From: a virus
Strand: one strand, 5' to 3'
IMG/VR virus record: IMGVR_UViG_3300021963_000682
Span: 1 to 23,092 of that record
Length of the DNA: 23,092 bases
Numbering within the stretch: the stretch's first letter is position 1; each line of letters starts with the position of its first letter. Shown piece after piece: positions 1 to 7,599 of this stretch. Made by a program: the position numbers and the translations under genes. The notes beneath the pieces are model-generated. The model worked only from the letters and a program-made list of their open reading frames with translations. It ran no database searches and had not been told where the DNA came from.

Positions 1-1
1 A

Positions 2-277
2 GCCAAGGCATTGGACATTGAACGGGGTCAACTAATCCGCCTACGGGCGTTAGGCGACCCCACAATCGCCGGGAAGGCGCCTGCAACCCCTACCGCGCAT
101 TTCTCCCTGAAGACCTACCAGAACGCTGTTACAGCCGCTTCTAGAGCTGCTAGGGGCTGTGCGCCACGCGCAATCCTTGAATCCATTGCTGCTGCCATCC
201 TTTGTTCCATCCACGCTGATGACCAAACGCAAACCACCGTTGCCAGACCTATCGGAGCTTCTCAAACTGATGGATGA
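2..277 (+). CDS. Possible 3' end of an upstream gene, unidentified
   Basis: This frame is open from base 2 to a TGA at 275-277 with no stop, so it could be the C-terminal 91 residues of a gene starting before the window. An internal ATG sits at 11 but has no ribosome binding site. The peptide is Ala/Arg-rich with low complexity and I recognise no domain. The other two forward frames are closed by stops within the first 45 bases, so this is the only frame that could be coding at the left edge. Its last 59 bases overlap the next small frame, so both may not be real. It could equally be non-coding DNA. Confidence 0.25.
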   Translation, partial: AKALDIERGQLIRLRALGDPTIAGKAPATPTAHFSLKTYQNAVTAASRAARGCAPRAILESIAAAILCSIHADDQTQTTVARPIGASQTDG

Positions 278-386
278 CTACCACACTGCTCTGTACCACC
301 AGGTCAATGACCCCCAGAAACCGCCTGAACTCACTGATCGAATCTGCCGCGTCTTCCGTCCAGCCGACTTGCCAAACGCTCGCTGA
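219..386 (+). CDS. Small hypothetical protein (55 aa)
   Basis: The ATG at 219 opens a 55-residue frame with a basic start (MTKRKPPLPDL), an amphipathic helix-like middle (SELLKLMDDYHTALYHQV) and a basic, Pro-rich end. The composition looks more protein-like than the competing frames here. The frame extends upstream to 159, but that extension is hydrophobic and less natural, so I prefer 219. There is no Shine-Dalgarno sequence, which is usual for this genome. No family is recognised and no function is assigned. Confidence 0.35.
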   Translation: MTKRKPPLPDLSELLKLMDDYHTALYHQVNDPQKPPELTDRICRVFRPADLPNAR

Positions 387-502
387 TGGCAGTGTCATGG
401 TCTGCCTTGGCACTGTTTGTGGGACTGTTTCATCGCATCATCTGATTGAACCAAAAATTAATCAACTAAAGCGATTACAGTAAAACCAAAACAAACTAGA
501 CC
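387..502. other. Non-coding gap upstream of the modification genes
   Basis: About 116 bases separate the weak small frames from the gene at 503. The right half is AT-rich. A TACAGT at 476-481 has the TAnnnT form of a -10 box about 22 bases before the 503 ATG, but no -35 box lies at the right distance (TTGAAC at 446-451 is 24 bases away). A promoter for the genes that follow is plausible here but not demonstrated. A reading frame covering 274-483 looks like a shadow. Confidence 0.3.
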
Positions 503-715
503 ATGGCTGTGTCTTTTAATGTCTCCATTAACGAAATGGACATTGAGTTCTTGTATGACACAGCCTCTGGCTCTATGACCATTGTTTCCATCAATGGGGA
601 AAAACGTGCAATCATCTGCCAGACTAAAAATCTAAAAACACTTGACGATGCCAAAGAACAGGCTAAACTATTGACGCAAAACAAGAGCAACACGCTTTTT
701 TGGCATCCAGTCTGA
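503..715 (+). CDS. Hypothetical protein (70 aa)
   Basis: The ATG at 503 opens a 70-residue protein. Its first half has an alternating hydrophobic pattern suggesting a small beta sheet (SFNVSINEMDIEFLYD, then MTIVSINGEKRAIICQT). The second half looks helical and charged (LDDAKEQAKLLTQ). It ends 9 bases before the ParB-like gene and so probably belongs to the same transcript. No Shine-Dalgarno sequence precedes it. I do not recognise the family. Its place directly before the ParB/glycosyltransferase pair hints at an accessory role there, but this rests on position only. Confidence 0.65.
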   Translation: MAVSFNVSINEMDIEFLYDTASGSMTIVSINGEKRAIICQTKNLKTLDDAKEQAKLLTQNKSNTLFWHPV

Positions 716-724
716 TAAAGCTGC

Positions 725-1492
725 ATGACCTCGATCAACAACCTAAAGCACGACCATAAAAACGCACGCAAGCGTACTGACCGTTCTGCAATGCTCATTG
801 CAGAATCGCTTAAACGTTACGGCGCTGCACGCAGCATTGTTATCGATGAAGACAATAGAATCCTTGCTGGCAATGGCACCATCGAAGGTGCAAAAGCTGC
901 TGGCATCAAAAATGTTCGCATCATTGACGCTGACGGTGACGAGTTAATTGCTGTCAGACGAGCTGGTCTTACAGAAGATGAAAAGGTCGGGCTGGCTTTG
1001 GCTGACAACCGCACCAGTGATCTCAGCGAGTGGGATGGTGCTATGCTCCATCAGCTCAGCGAAGAACACGACATCAGTGCATGGTTTGATAAAAACGAAC
1101 TAGATGACATCTTTGGCACTGAAGAAACCATTGACGAAGACAGCCCATATACGAATAAAACAAATGCTCCAATCTATGAACCAACAGGCGAGCAACACAA
1201 ACCTAAACAGCTTTACGATCCAACCAAAACAGAACGACTCCTATCTAACATCGAAACAGCCGACATCCCTGATGACGTAAGGGCTTTCCTCATTTCAGCA
1301 GCTCATCGGCATACAGCTTTTAATTACAGCAAAATTGCTGATTACTATGCGACAGCGCCAAAAGAAATCCAGTCGCTCTTCGAAGACTCTGCTCTGGTCA
1401 TTATTGACTTTGAACAAGCCATACAAAATGGCTTTGTCAAACTAGACGCCAGCGTTGAAGAAGCATTTAAGCAGGATCATCCTCATGCGTAA
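725..1492 (+). CDS. ParB-like nuclease-fold protein of the phage modification type
   Basis: 255 residues. Residues 1 to about 110 resemble the ParB/Srx N-terminal fold, with the signature AGNGTIEGAKAAG at 48-60 followed by an alpha/beta segment ending GLALADNRTSDLSEWD, as in phage ParB-domain proteins often found near DNA methylases or base-modification enzymes. The C-terminal part (about 155-245, including HRHTAFNYSKIADYY at 194-208 and SALVIIDFEQAI) matches from memory a second domain that accompanies this ParB type in many phages. There is no HTH and no parS-like context, so plasmid-style partition is unlikely. It overlaps the glycosyltransferase gene by 8 bases, suggesting translational coupling. 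Involvement in DNA modification or modification-linked processing is inferred from family context. Confidence 0.8.
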   Translation: MTSINNLKHDHKNARKRTDRSAMLIAESLKRYGAARSIVIDEDNRILAGNGTIEGAKAAGIKNVRIIDADGDELIAVRRAGLTEDEKVGLALADNRTSDLSEWDGAMLHQLSEEHDISAWFDKNELDDIFGTEETIDEDSPYTNKTNAPIYEPTGEQHKPKQLYDPTKTERLLSNIETADIPDDVRAFLISAAHRHTAFNYSKIADYYATAPKEIQSLFEDSALVIIDFEQAIQNGFVKLDASVEEAFKQDHPHA

Positions 1493-2345
1493 TGACTTTT
1501 GCGTTTTTATCCTGTCAAACCGTAGACCGGATAACATTAAAACCTTAGATACCCTTCAACGCTCCGGTTACACAGGTAAGTGGTACATTGTTATTGACGA
1601 CGAAGACCCAACTGGATCGCAATACAAAGCAGCCTACGGTGATAAAGTTCTAGTCTTCTCAAAAGCAAAAATTGCACAAACAACAGATTCCTGTGATACT
1701 TCAACAGATCGTCGCACGCCACTCTGGGCGCGCAATGCCTGCTGGGATCTAGCTAAACAAGTCAACTGCCGATTCTTTTGTCAGCTAGATGACGACTACA
1801 GTTGGTTCTCTTATCGACGTATTGGCAGAAAAGATCCTGGAGGCCCACCAAAATACTCAAACTTCAAGGCAAATAATCTCGACATTATTTTTGACGGCAT
1901 GGTGCAGTTCCTTCAAGAAACACCATCAGTCTCTAGCATTGCCTTTTCGCAAGGCGGTGACTACAACGTCAGTTCCGAAAAAGCCAGACGTGTCATGCGT
2001 AAAGCAATGAATTCATTTTTCTGCGATACAGAACGTCCATTTAAGTTCATCGGCAAATTCAACGATGATGTCAATACTTACATTTCACATGGTGCCACTG
2101 GTAAATTATTCTTTACTTACTGTCCAATTCAACTCACGCAAGGCGTAACACAGCAAAATAAAGGCGGAATCACTGAAGCCTACAAAGAATCTGGTACTTA
2201 TGTAAAATCCTTCTACACCGTTATGATCTCCCCTTCCTCAACTTGGATTGAACTCATGGGTCACTCCAATCCACGCCTACACCACACACATGATTGGAAT
2301 AAAGTTTGCCCTAAAATCATCCATGAAAAATATCGCCGTCCATAA
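1485..2345 (+). CDS. Glycosyltransferase of the TET-associated (TAGT/GREB1-like) type
   Basis: 286 residues from the ATG at 1485, which overlaps the ParB stop (ATGCGTAA); an upstream TTG at 1455 is less likely. Hallmarks of the family are visible: the N-terminal beta strand FCVFILSNRRPDNIKTL, then RSGYTGKWYIVIDDEDP, the charged DRRTPLWARNACWDLA helix, and an acidic CQLDDDYS motif with D102-D104, the expected metal/nucleotide-sugar DXD site of a GT-A fold. Phage TAGTs were proposed in comparative genomics to glycosylate oxidised 5-methylpyrimidines in DNA. The partner TET/JBP oxygenase is not in this window and may lie to the left or be absent. The sugar donor and true substrate cannot be read from sequence; a protein or capsid target is the alternative. 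Confidence 0.75.
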   Translation: MRNDFCVFILSNRRPDNIKTLDTLQRSGYTGKWYIVIDDEDPTGSQYKAAYGDKVLVFSKAKIAQTTDSCDTSTDRRTPLWARNACWDLAKQVNCRFFCQLDDDYSWFSYRRIGRKDPGGPPKYSNFKANNLDIIFDGMVQFLQETPSVSSIAFSQGGDYNVSSEKARRVMRKAMNSFFCDTERPFKFIGKFNDDVNTYISHGATGKLFFTYCPIQLTQGVTQQNKGGITEAYKESGTYVKSFYTVMISPSSTWIELMGHSNPRLHHTHDWNKVCPKIIHEKYRRP

Positions 2346-2352
2346 CCTGATA

Positions 2353-2361
2353 TGCTATACA
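2353..2361 (+). promoter_or_regulatory. Candidate extended -10 promoter before the terminase genes
   Basis: The 45-base gap 2346-2390 contains TGCTATACA, an extended -10 element (TGn followed by TATACA, 4 of 6 to consensus), about 30 bases before the small terminase ATG. No -35 hexamer is seen at 17 bases, which extended -10 promoters can tolerate. The gap is AT-rich and is one of few breaks between tightly packed genes. Confidence 0.3.
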
Positions 2362-2390
2362 CATTAAACAGCAAGCCATAACCTAGCTAA

Positions 2391-2714
2391 ATGGCTCCCA
2401 AGCGTGGACCGAAAACTGAAACCCTAGAACGCTCTGAACGTTTCGCTCGCATCATTGCTAGCGGTGGTCGGCGTTCTGATTGCATCCGTTATGCACGGGA
2501 AAACTGGGGGGTAAAAGATGACGCCTGTGATCTTTACCTCCGCCTTGCACGCGAAAAACTCAAGGCTGACTGGGATATTGAGCGACCACAAATGATCGCT
2601 GACCTACTATCTCAGTGCTCAACACTGCAGATGGAAGCCCGTCGTGCTGGGCAATATCACATTGCCTTAGGCGCCATCAATACCGCTGCACGCTTGGCGC
2701 AACTCTGCTCGTGA
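2391..2714 (+). CDS. terS: Terminase small subunit
   Basis: 107 residues. The protein is basic at its start (MAPKRGPKTETLERSERFARIIASGGRRSDCIRYA...), with a helix-turn-helix-like segment at about 12-45 followed by a helical region (LYLRLAREKLKADWDIERPQM), as expected for the DNA-recognising ring of a packaging motor. Size and position directly before the large subunit, with the GTG of that gene overlapping its TGA, are the main evidence. It would bind the packaging site (cos or pac) and load the large subunit; no site is identifiable here. The sequence is too divergent to name a specific family. Confidence 0.75.
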   Translation: MAPKRGPKTETLERSERFARIIASGGRRSDCIRYARENWGVKDDACDLYLRLAREKLKADWDIERPQMIADLLSQCSTLQMEARRAGQYHIALGAINTAARLAQLCS

Positions 2715-4030
2715 GCATCCTTAACGCAGTACCAGGTGGTTCCATCCTTGAAAATCCGATCATTGGTGGCATCAACCCAGACTGGTCACACGTCAGCAAT
2801 GATCTATTCCTCAGCCTGACAGATCCACAACGTCAAGTTTGGGAATCGCCTGAACGCTTCAAACTCCTGTGTTCTGGACGAAGGTTTGGCAAAACTTACC
2901 TTTGCATCGCACGTTTAATAGCCTGGGCAATCGACAAGCCTGGAAGCCTTAACTGGTACGTGACAGCTAACTACCGCATGGCAAAGCAAATTGCCTGGCG
3001 TCAGTTAAAAACGATGGTACCGTCTGACATCTGCGTCAAACGAAATGAATCTGAACTTTCAGTCGAGTTATATAACGGCAGCATCATCGCGTTGAAAGGT
3101 GCTGAAAATGCAGATAGCCTTCGTGGCGTTAGCCTTTCTACCTTAGTTATTGATGAGGCAGCATACGTCAAACAGACAGCATGGGAGATGGTTTTACGTC
3201 CGGCGCTCTCTGATCAAGGTGGTCCGGCGTGGTTTATCACGACGCCTGCAGGACTTAACTGGTTTCATGACTTATGGGAACAGGTTGATCAGGAAGATGA
3301 CTGGCGCACCTTTTCGTTCACGACAATCGAAGGTGGTAACGTCCCGCCCGAGGAAGTAGAAGCTGCTCGCCGCACACTAGACGAACGTACCTTCCGCCAG
3401 GAATACCTAGCCTCCTTTGAAACCCTATCCGGTCGTGTCTACCCAGACTTCTCTGATGACAACATCACCACAGACGTTGCTGATACGGGCGGTGATATTC
3501 TCTGGGGCACTGACTTTAACGTCAGCGTTATGGCTGGTGTACTTGCTAGCCGTGTTGGCGATACAATCCACATCTGGGATGAACTCGCGGTAAAACAGTC
3601 CAACACTGATGAAGTCTGTACGCTCCTTAAACAGAGATTCCCGAACCGGCGAATTGTTGCTTATCCAGATCCAACAGGGAGCGCCCGCAAGACATCTGCG
3701 GCTGGTGAAACCGACCACGGCATCATCAGACGCTGCGGCTTCCAATGCATCACACCAAAGCACCCGTGGGCAGTAAAAGACAAAATCAACGCTACCAACT
3801 GGATGATTCGTACCGCTGACGGTCATCTCAAACTATTCATCCACCCACGCTGCAAGCACACCATCAAAGCACTGAAAAACGTCACCTACAAACAAGGCGC
3901 AGACGATTACGTTATTGACAAATCAGCAGGCATTGAACACTGGACCGACGGTCTAGGCTACCTAATCCTGGGCGCCTTCAATCCGCTGTACATGCAAGCT
4001 GGCAAAGGCACTGGGATTCGGGTATATTAG
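2711..4030 (+). CDS. terL: Terminase large subunit (packaging ATPase and nuclease)
   Basis: The preferred start is the GTG at 2711 (439 residues), overlapping the small subunit stop; a GTG at 2615 would add 32 residues that fit only as a shadow of the small subunit. The N-terminal ATPase has a Walker A-like SGRRFGKT (55-62), a Walker B LVIDEA with catalytic D148-E149, and a TTP coupling motif (WFITTPAGLNWF). The C-terminal RNase H-like nuclease shows the acidic triad: D268 in GTDFNVSVMAG, D320 in YPDPTGS, D413 in HWTDGLGY. All key residues are intact. It translocates DNA through the portal and cuts it at the end of packaging. The length is usual for the family. Confidence 0.95.
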   Translation: MSILNAVPGGSILENPIIGGINPDWSHVSNDLFLSLTDPQRQVWESPERFKLLCSGRRFGKTYLCIARLIAWAIDKPGSLNWYVTANYRMAKQIAWRQLKTMVPSDICVKRNESELSVELYNGSIIALKGAENADSLRGVSLSTLVIDEAAYVKQTAWEMVLRPALSDQGGPAWFITTPAGLNWFHDLWEQVDQEDDWRTFSFTTIEGGNVPPEEVEAARRTLDERTFRQEYLASFETLSGRVYPDFSDDNITTDVADTGGDILWGTDFNVSVMAGVLASRVGDTIHIWDELAVKQSNTDEVCTLLKQRFPNRRIVAYPDPTGSARKTSAAGETDHGIIRRCGFQCITPKHPWAVKDKINATNWMIRTADGHLKLFIHPRCKHTIKALKNVTYKQGADDYVIDKSAGIEHWTDGLGYLILGAFNPLYMQAGKGTGIRVY

Positions 4031-4055
4031 TACGCGTTCATCTTTGAGCCTACCA

Positions 4056-4373
4056 ATGCTCGTCGGTCAAGAACTACTCGCTAAAGTCCGCGAACTGAAA
4101 GACCTCAACAAGTCTGATCTGGTTCGTGAATGCGGCTACGTCAAAAATGACAAACTCTGCTTTACTCAGTTTTATGAGGCGCTTCTGGAAGCCAAAGGCG
4201 TTGAACTGACCAAACCTGCCAAGCGTGGTCGTGCCTTGACCTACAAGACCAAGGTTCAATTCAATGGCAAACTGATGGTTGGTGAAAGCTACGTCCAGGA
4301 AATGGGTTTCCAACCTGGCGATGAGTTTGAAATCAAACTCGGGCGGAAGTCTGTTACCCTCGCCGCTATCTAA
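4056..4373 (+). CDS. Cyanobacterial-type AbrB (cyAbrB) transcriptional regulator homolog
   Basis: 105 residues from the ATG at 4056; a TTG at 4044 would add four. The sequence follows the cyanobacteria-specific cyAbrB pattern almost segment by segment: GQELLAKVRELKDLNKSDLVRECGYV, then FTQFYEALLEAKGVELTKP, then a C-terminal AbrB-like DNA-binding beta domain (VQFNGKLMVGESYVQ... GDEFEIKLGRKSVTL). Unlike Bacillus AbrB, this family carries the DNA-binding domain at the C-terminus, as here. The loop after CGYV is short, and the acidic tail of cellular copies is missing. Cellular cyAbrBs are broad regulators of carbon/nitrogen metabolism and redox-linked genes. It sits 25 bases after terL and 26 before portal, so it would be made late. 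Reprogramming or competing with host cyAbrB is inference. Confidence 0.88.
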   Translation: MLVGQELLAKVRELKDLNKSDLVRECGYVKNDKLCFTQFYEALLEAKGVELTKPAKRGRALTYKTKVQFNGKLMVGESYVQEMGFQPGDEFEIKLGRKSVTLAAI

Positions 4374-4399
4374 ACTGATTCAAAACCTGCGGCATAACA

Positions 4400-5848
4400 G
4401 TGGTCTACACCGGGTTTAACCATTACGATCGTCAGCTCACCGCAAGAGTCGCTCACGTCAACGACCCTAATGCTGCATGGCGTAATCAAGAGCCCCACTG
4501 GATCCTGTTAGAAGATTTGATTGGCGGCACGTATGAACTACGGCGTCGCCATCGCAGGTACTTGCCACAAGAACCACGCGAGCTGGATGAAAGTTACGAC
4601 AATCGTCTGGCTCGTTCGGTTTGTCCTCCTTACTATCAACGTCTTGAGCGGATGCTGGCGGGCATGTTAACCCGTAAGCCTGTCAGGCTCAATGATGTTT
4701 CAGACTTGGTGCGCGAACAACTGTTCGACGTTGACTTGCAAGGTAATGACCTCAACGTCTGGACGTATGAAGCTGCACGCAAAATGGTGCGTTACGGGCA
4801 TGTAGGTGTTTTAGTTGATGCGCCTGCTGCTGGTGAAAATGGCAGACCATACTGGTGCAGCTATACGCCGCGTGAAATTTTAGGCTGGCGCACTGAAATG
4901 GCAGATGGTGCACAACAGCTAAGTCAGTTGCGCTTGTTAGAAAAAGTGATCGTGCCTGATGGCTTGTACGGCGAAAAAGAAGTCGAGCAGGTGCGTGTAT
5001 TGACTCCTGGTGCTTTTGAAATCCATCGTCGTAGTGACAAAGGCAATTTTGAACTGCATGATCAAGGCACCACAACCTTGAGTGAAATACCATTCACCGT
5101 TGCTTATGCCAACCGCGTGAACTTTATGGAATCACGCCCACCGTTGGAAGACATTGCAGAACTGAATCTCAAAGCCTATCAAGTTCAATCTGATCTGGAC
5201 AATCAACTGCACATTTCTGCAGTGCCAATGCTTGCATTCTTTGGTTTCCCATCATCGCCAGAAGAAGTATCCGCTGGTCCTGGTGAGGCGATCAGCTTCC
5301 CCAGTGATGGCAGGGCACAATACATCGAGCCTGATGGCAAGAGTTTTGAGGCACAGTTTCGTCGCTTGGAACAAATTGCTGTACAGATTAATGAACTTGG
5401 CTTGTCTGCTGTGCTCGGTCAAAAACTTAGTGCAGAAACGGCAGAAGCTAAGCGCATTGATCGCAGCCAAGGTGATAGCACCATGATGGTGATTGCGCAA
5501 AATATGCAAGACCTGATTGATAACTGCCTTGTGTTTCATGCTGAATATCTAAACATCCCGCAGGCTGGCAGCAGTTTTGTCAATCGTGATTTCCTTGGCG
5601 CCAGACTGGAACCTGCCGAGATTCAGTCGCTGCTCTCTCTTTATACCGCTGGCACCATCACGCAAAAAACGCTCCTTGATCAGCTTTATGAAGGCGAAGT
5701 CCTTGGGGATGAGTTTGACGTAGAGGAGGAACTGGAAGCAACTCAAAACGGTGGCTTGATTGAAATGGCACCGCCAGAGCAACAAGCTATTGAGACAATC
5801 CCAGTTGATTCCGCAAATCCGGATGACATTGACGAAATCCCGGCATGA
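4400..5848 (+). CDS. Portal protein (DUF4055-like)
   Basis: 482 residues from a GTG at 4400. The N-terminal region (WILLEDLIGGTYELRRRHRRYLPQEP, then NRLARSVCPPYYQRLERMLAGMLTRKPV) is characteristic of DUF4055 phage portals, and the middle has the wing/stem pattern (YGHVGVLVDAPA..., RPYWCSYTPREILGWR...). A long helical region (ADIAELNLKAYQVQSDLDNQLH) corresponds to the clip/stem area. The C-terminus is acidic and Glu/Pro-rich. The portal forms the dodecameric ring at the capsid vertex through which terminase pumps DNA and to which the connector binds. Its place between terL and the head morphogenesis gene supports the call. Its end overlaps the next gene by ATGA. Confidence 0.88.
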   Translation: MVYTGFNHYDRQLTARVAHVNDPNAAWRNQEPHWILLEDLIGGTYELRRRHRRYLPQEPRELDESYDNRLARSVCPPYYQRLERMLAGMLTRKPVRLNDVSDLVREQLFDVDLQGNDLNVWTYEAARKMVRYGHVGVLVDAPAAGENGRPYWCSYTPREILGWRTEMADGAQQLSQLRLLEKVIVPDGLYGEKEVEQVRVLTPGAFEIHRRSDKGNFELHDQGTTTLSEIPFTVAYANRVNFMESRPPLEDIAELNLKAYQVQSDLDNQLHISAVPMLAFFGFPSSPEEVSAGPGEAISFPSDGRAQYIEPDGKSFEAQFRRLEQIAVQINELGLSAVLGQKLSAETAEAKRIDRSQGDSTMMVIAQNMQDLIDNCLVFHAEYLNIPQAGSSFVNRDFLGARLEPAEIQSLLSLYTAGTITQKTLLDQLYEGEVLGDEFDVEEELEATQNGGLIEMAPPEQQAIETIPVDSANPDDIDEIPA

Positions 5849-6129
5849 TGTATTCATGCACTGGCGGCAGGACTATGGGAGCATCCAGACCACGTAAGCA
5901 GGTCCTGTTCTGCAGTCAAAAGGACATGCCGCCACATGTCTTTGCTGTCCTCAGGATTTCTTGGTACCGGCAAGGCAAACCAGAGTCTGTCGAGGAATTG
6001 CAAATGAAAGGCAAACTGAACGATGAAATGGCAGACTCGATTCAAATCATCATTGAGCAAGCCCTGCGTAATGGTGCTGACGTTTCAGTTTTAACAGCAC
6101 ATGACCCCAAGAAACTTGGCATTGACTGA
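5845..6129 (+). CDS. Hypothetical protein between portal and head morphogenesis genes (94 aa)
   Basis: The start at 5845 overlaps the portal stop (ATGATG). An alternative in-frame ATG at 5875 gives 84 residues and removes an odd Cys/Gly-rich leader. The core reads QVLFCSQKDMPPHVFAVLRI, then SVEELQMKGKLNDEMADSIQIIIEQALRNGADVSVLTAHDP: a short mixed alpha/beta protein with a long amphipathic helix. No family is recognised. It stops two bases before the GTG of the following gene, so it is clearly part of the head operon, but no function can be assigned. Confidence 0.7.
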   Translation: MMYSCTGGRTMGASRPRKQVLFCSQKDMPPHVFAVLRISWYRQGKPESVEELQMKGKLNDEMADSIQIIIEQALRNGADVSVLTAHDPKKLGID

Positions 6130-6131
6130 CA

Positions 6132-7325
6132 GTGGCTACACCATCAAGTTTGTACCGCAATGCGATTGATCTAAACCGCTACAGCAATAGCGTTGCCAAA
6201 GGTATTGTCAGTGCTTACAACGACATCATCGTTGATGCTGTTGCTCAGTTACGCACCATCGATGAATTATCAGCGCCGGTCAAAGCAGCAAGACTGCGAG
6301 CAATTTTGGCGCAGTTAAAAGAATCCTTAGCAACATGGTCAAATAGCAGTGTTCAAAATCTTGTTGGTGAACTGCAAGGGTTAGCATTGCTGCAATCTCA
6401 GTTTGTCACTGATCAACTAGCACGCGCATTGCCTGCCGGGGCACGGAACATCGTCAACACTGTTGAAATCAGCCCGCAGTTTGCTCAATCTGTTGTCACG
6501 ACAGATCCAACCCGCATCAATGTTGTCACTCTTAGCGATGACCTTACTGCTGCTGTGCAAGGCGCACCGCAAACTTACAGTTTGACCGCAGCCAAAGGTG
6601 CCACCATCACCTTGCCAAATGGTGAAGTTGTCGTCAAAGCGTTTAACGGCATTGTCGAGTCTCAGGCTGAGTTGTTTTCGCAGGTGGTACGCAATGGTCT
6701 GCTGACCGGCGAAACTACCCAAGAGATTGCTAAGCGTTTGACCGGCAAATTGCAAATTGGTCAAACTGGTAGCGTTCGCCAAATTGCAGAAGCTGGTGGT
6801 CAAGCAACAATCGCTGCCAACAATCAAGTCATCACGCTAGTACGCACTAGCATCAATCAAGTTGCCAATGCTGCTAGCCAGCAAGTGTACGAAGCCAATC
6901 AAGACATCACCAAAAAATACAGGTACACGGCAACGCTTGATATGCGCACGTCACCTATCTGTCGAGCACTTGATGGGCAAGAGTTCCCTTACGGCAAAGG
7001 TCCAACACCACCGCAGCACTTCAACTGCCGTTCAACAACAGTTCCAGTCATTGACTACAAAGAACTTGGTTTCAACCCGCCGCCACCAGGGCGTCGTGCA
7101 AGCATGGATGGTCCTGTTCCAGCCAACACGACATACGGTCAATGGTTAAAAGAGCAGTCTGCTCAAGTGAAAGCTGAAGTTTTAGGCAAAGAAAAGGTGC
7201 GGTATTTTGACTTACTGTCAGAAAAGTACGGACCGCAAAAGGCTTTAGCCAAACTGGTTAGCACTGACGGTTCAGAGTTAACCTTAGACCAGCTTCGTAA
7301 ACGTTATGGAGCGTCCGATTCTTAA
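6132..7325 (+). CDS. Phage head morphogenesis protein (SPP1 gp7 / Mu F-like)
   Basis: 397 residues from a GTG at 6132. The long helical N-terminal region is followed by the diagnostic minor-head domain at about 264-306: RYTATLDMRTSPICRALDGQ, a proline turn, then PPQHFNCRSTTVPV, with conserved C278-type and C299 cysteines and the His/Asn before the second one. These proteins sit inside or at the base of the procapsid next to the portal and are thought to help head assembly or DNA injection. Position directly after portal is classical. A C-terminal extension with helices (YFDLLSEKYGPQKALAKLV) is present. Its end overlaps the next frame by 20 bases. Confidence 0.9.
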   Translation: MATPSSLYRNAIDLNRYSNSVAKGIVSAYNDIIVDAVAQLRTIDELSAPVKAARLRAILAQLKESLATWSNSSVQNLVGELQGLALLQSQFVTDQLARALPAGARNIVNTVEISPQFAQSVVTTDPTRINVVTLSDDLTAAVQGAPQTYSLTAAKGATITLPNGEVVVKAFNGIVESQAELFSQVVRNGLLTGETTQEIAKRLTGKLQIGQTGSVRQIAEAGGQATIAANNQVITLVRTSINQVANAASQQVYEANQDITKKYRYTATLDMRTSPICRALDGQEFPYGKGPTPPQHFNCRSTTVPVIDYKELGFNPPPPGRRASMDGPVPANTTYGQWLKEQSAQVKAEVLGKEKVRYFDLLSEKYGPQKALAKLVSTDGSELTLDQLRKRYGASDS

Positions 7326-7599
7326 ATACACCTACGCCGACGGGCATCAGGCTTCTGAGTTTTTTACCGTTACCATCAACGGCAAAACTGTTGATGCCAG
7401 GCTGACGGTTTATCACGACGGCACTGAAGTTTGGTGCGATAGGAACGGGCTACCATTAGAGCAACCGCCAACGACCGATGGCAAAGAAACCAACCAAAGC
7501 CGAGAAGAAAATCGGCAAAGTGATGAAGGAGTACAAAGCCGGTCAACTGCACAGCGGCAAACCGGGTCCAGGAAAAGGACCAACCGTAAAAAGCCGTAA
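7306..7599 (+). CDS. Small hypothetical protein with long 3' overlap (up to 97 aa)
   Basis: The ATG at 7306 lies inside the end of the head morphogenesis gene. The first 57 residues look like a compact beta-rich domain (ILKYTYADGHQASEFFTVTINGKTVDARLTVYHDGTEVWCDRNGLP). The remaining 40 or so residues (rich in Gln, Arg, Ser, Asn) lie entirely in the region that also encodes the next protein in another frame and look like a by-product of that frame. Either it is a genuine 97-residue protein with a disordered tail, or the original stop was lost by a small deletion. The family is unknown. Confidence 0.6.
   Translation: MERPILKYTYADGHQASEFFTVTINGKTVDARLTVYHDGTEVWCDRNGLPLEQPPTTDGKETNQSREENRQSDEGVQSRSTAQRQTGSRKRTNRKKP

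Noticed and set aside
38-56. Inverted repeat CGCCTA / TAGGCG with 7-base loop near the left edge
   Set aside because: Short stem, no T-run, possibly inside a coding frame; no basis for calling it a terminator or packaging site.
131-160. Inverted repeat ACAGCC / GGCTGT with an 18-base loop
   Set aside because: A 6-base stem with a long loop is expected by chance.
446-481. TTGAAC and TACAGT as a promoter pair before the 503 gene
   Set aside because: The spacing of 24 bases is too long for a sigma70-type promoter.
274-483. A 69-residue plus-strand frame in the left region
   Set aside because: Thr/Ser/Leu composition without structure-like pattern, and it overlaps the better-looking 219-386 frame over half its length.
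2615-2710. Upstream GTG extension of the large terminase
   Set aside because: It overlaps the small terminase for its whole length and adds Cys/Arg-rich sequence unlike terminases; the GTG at 2711 fits the stop/start coupling.
6417-6827. A 136-residue minus-strand frame opposite the head morphogenesis gene
   Set aside because: It has no recognisable pattern and the plus-strand gene is well supported.
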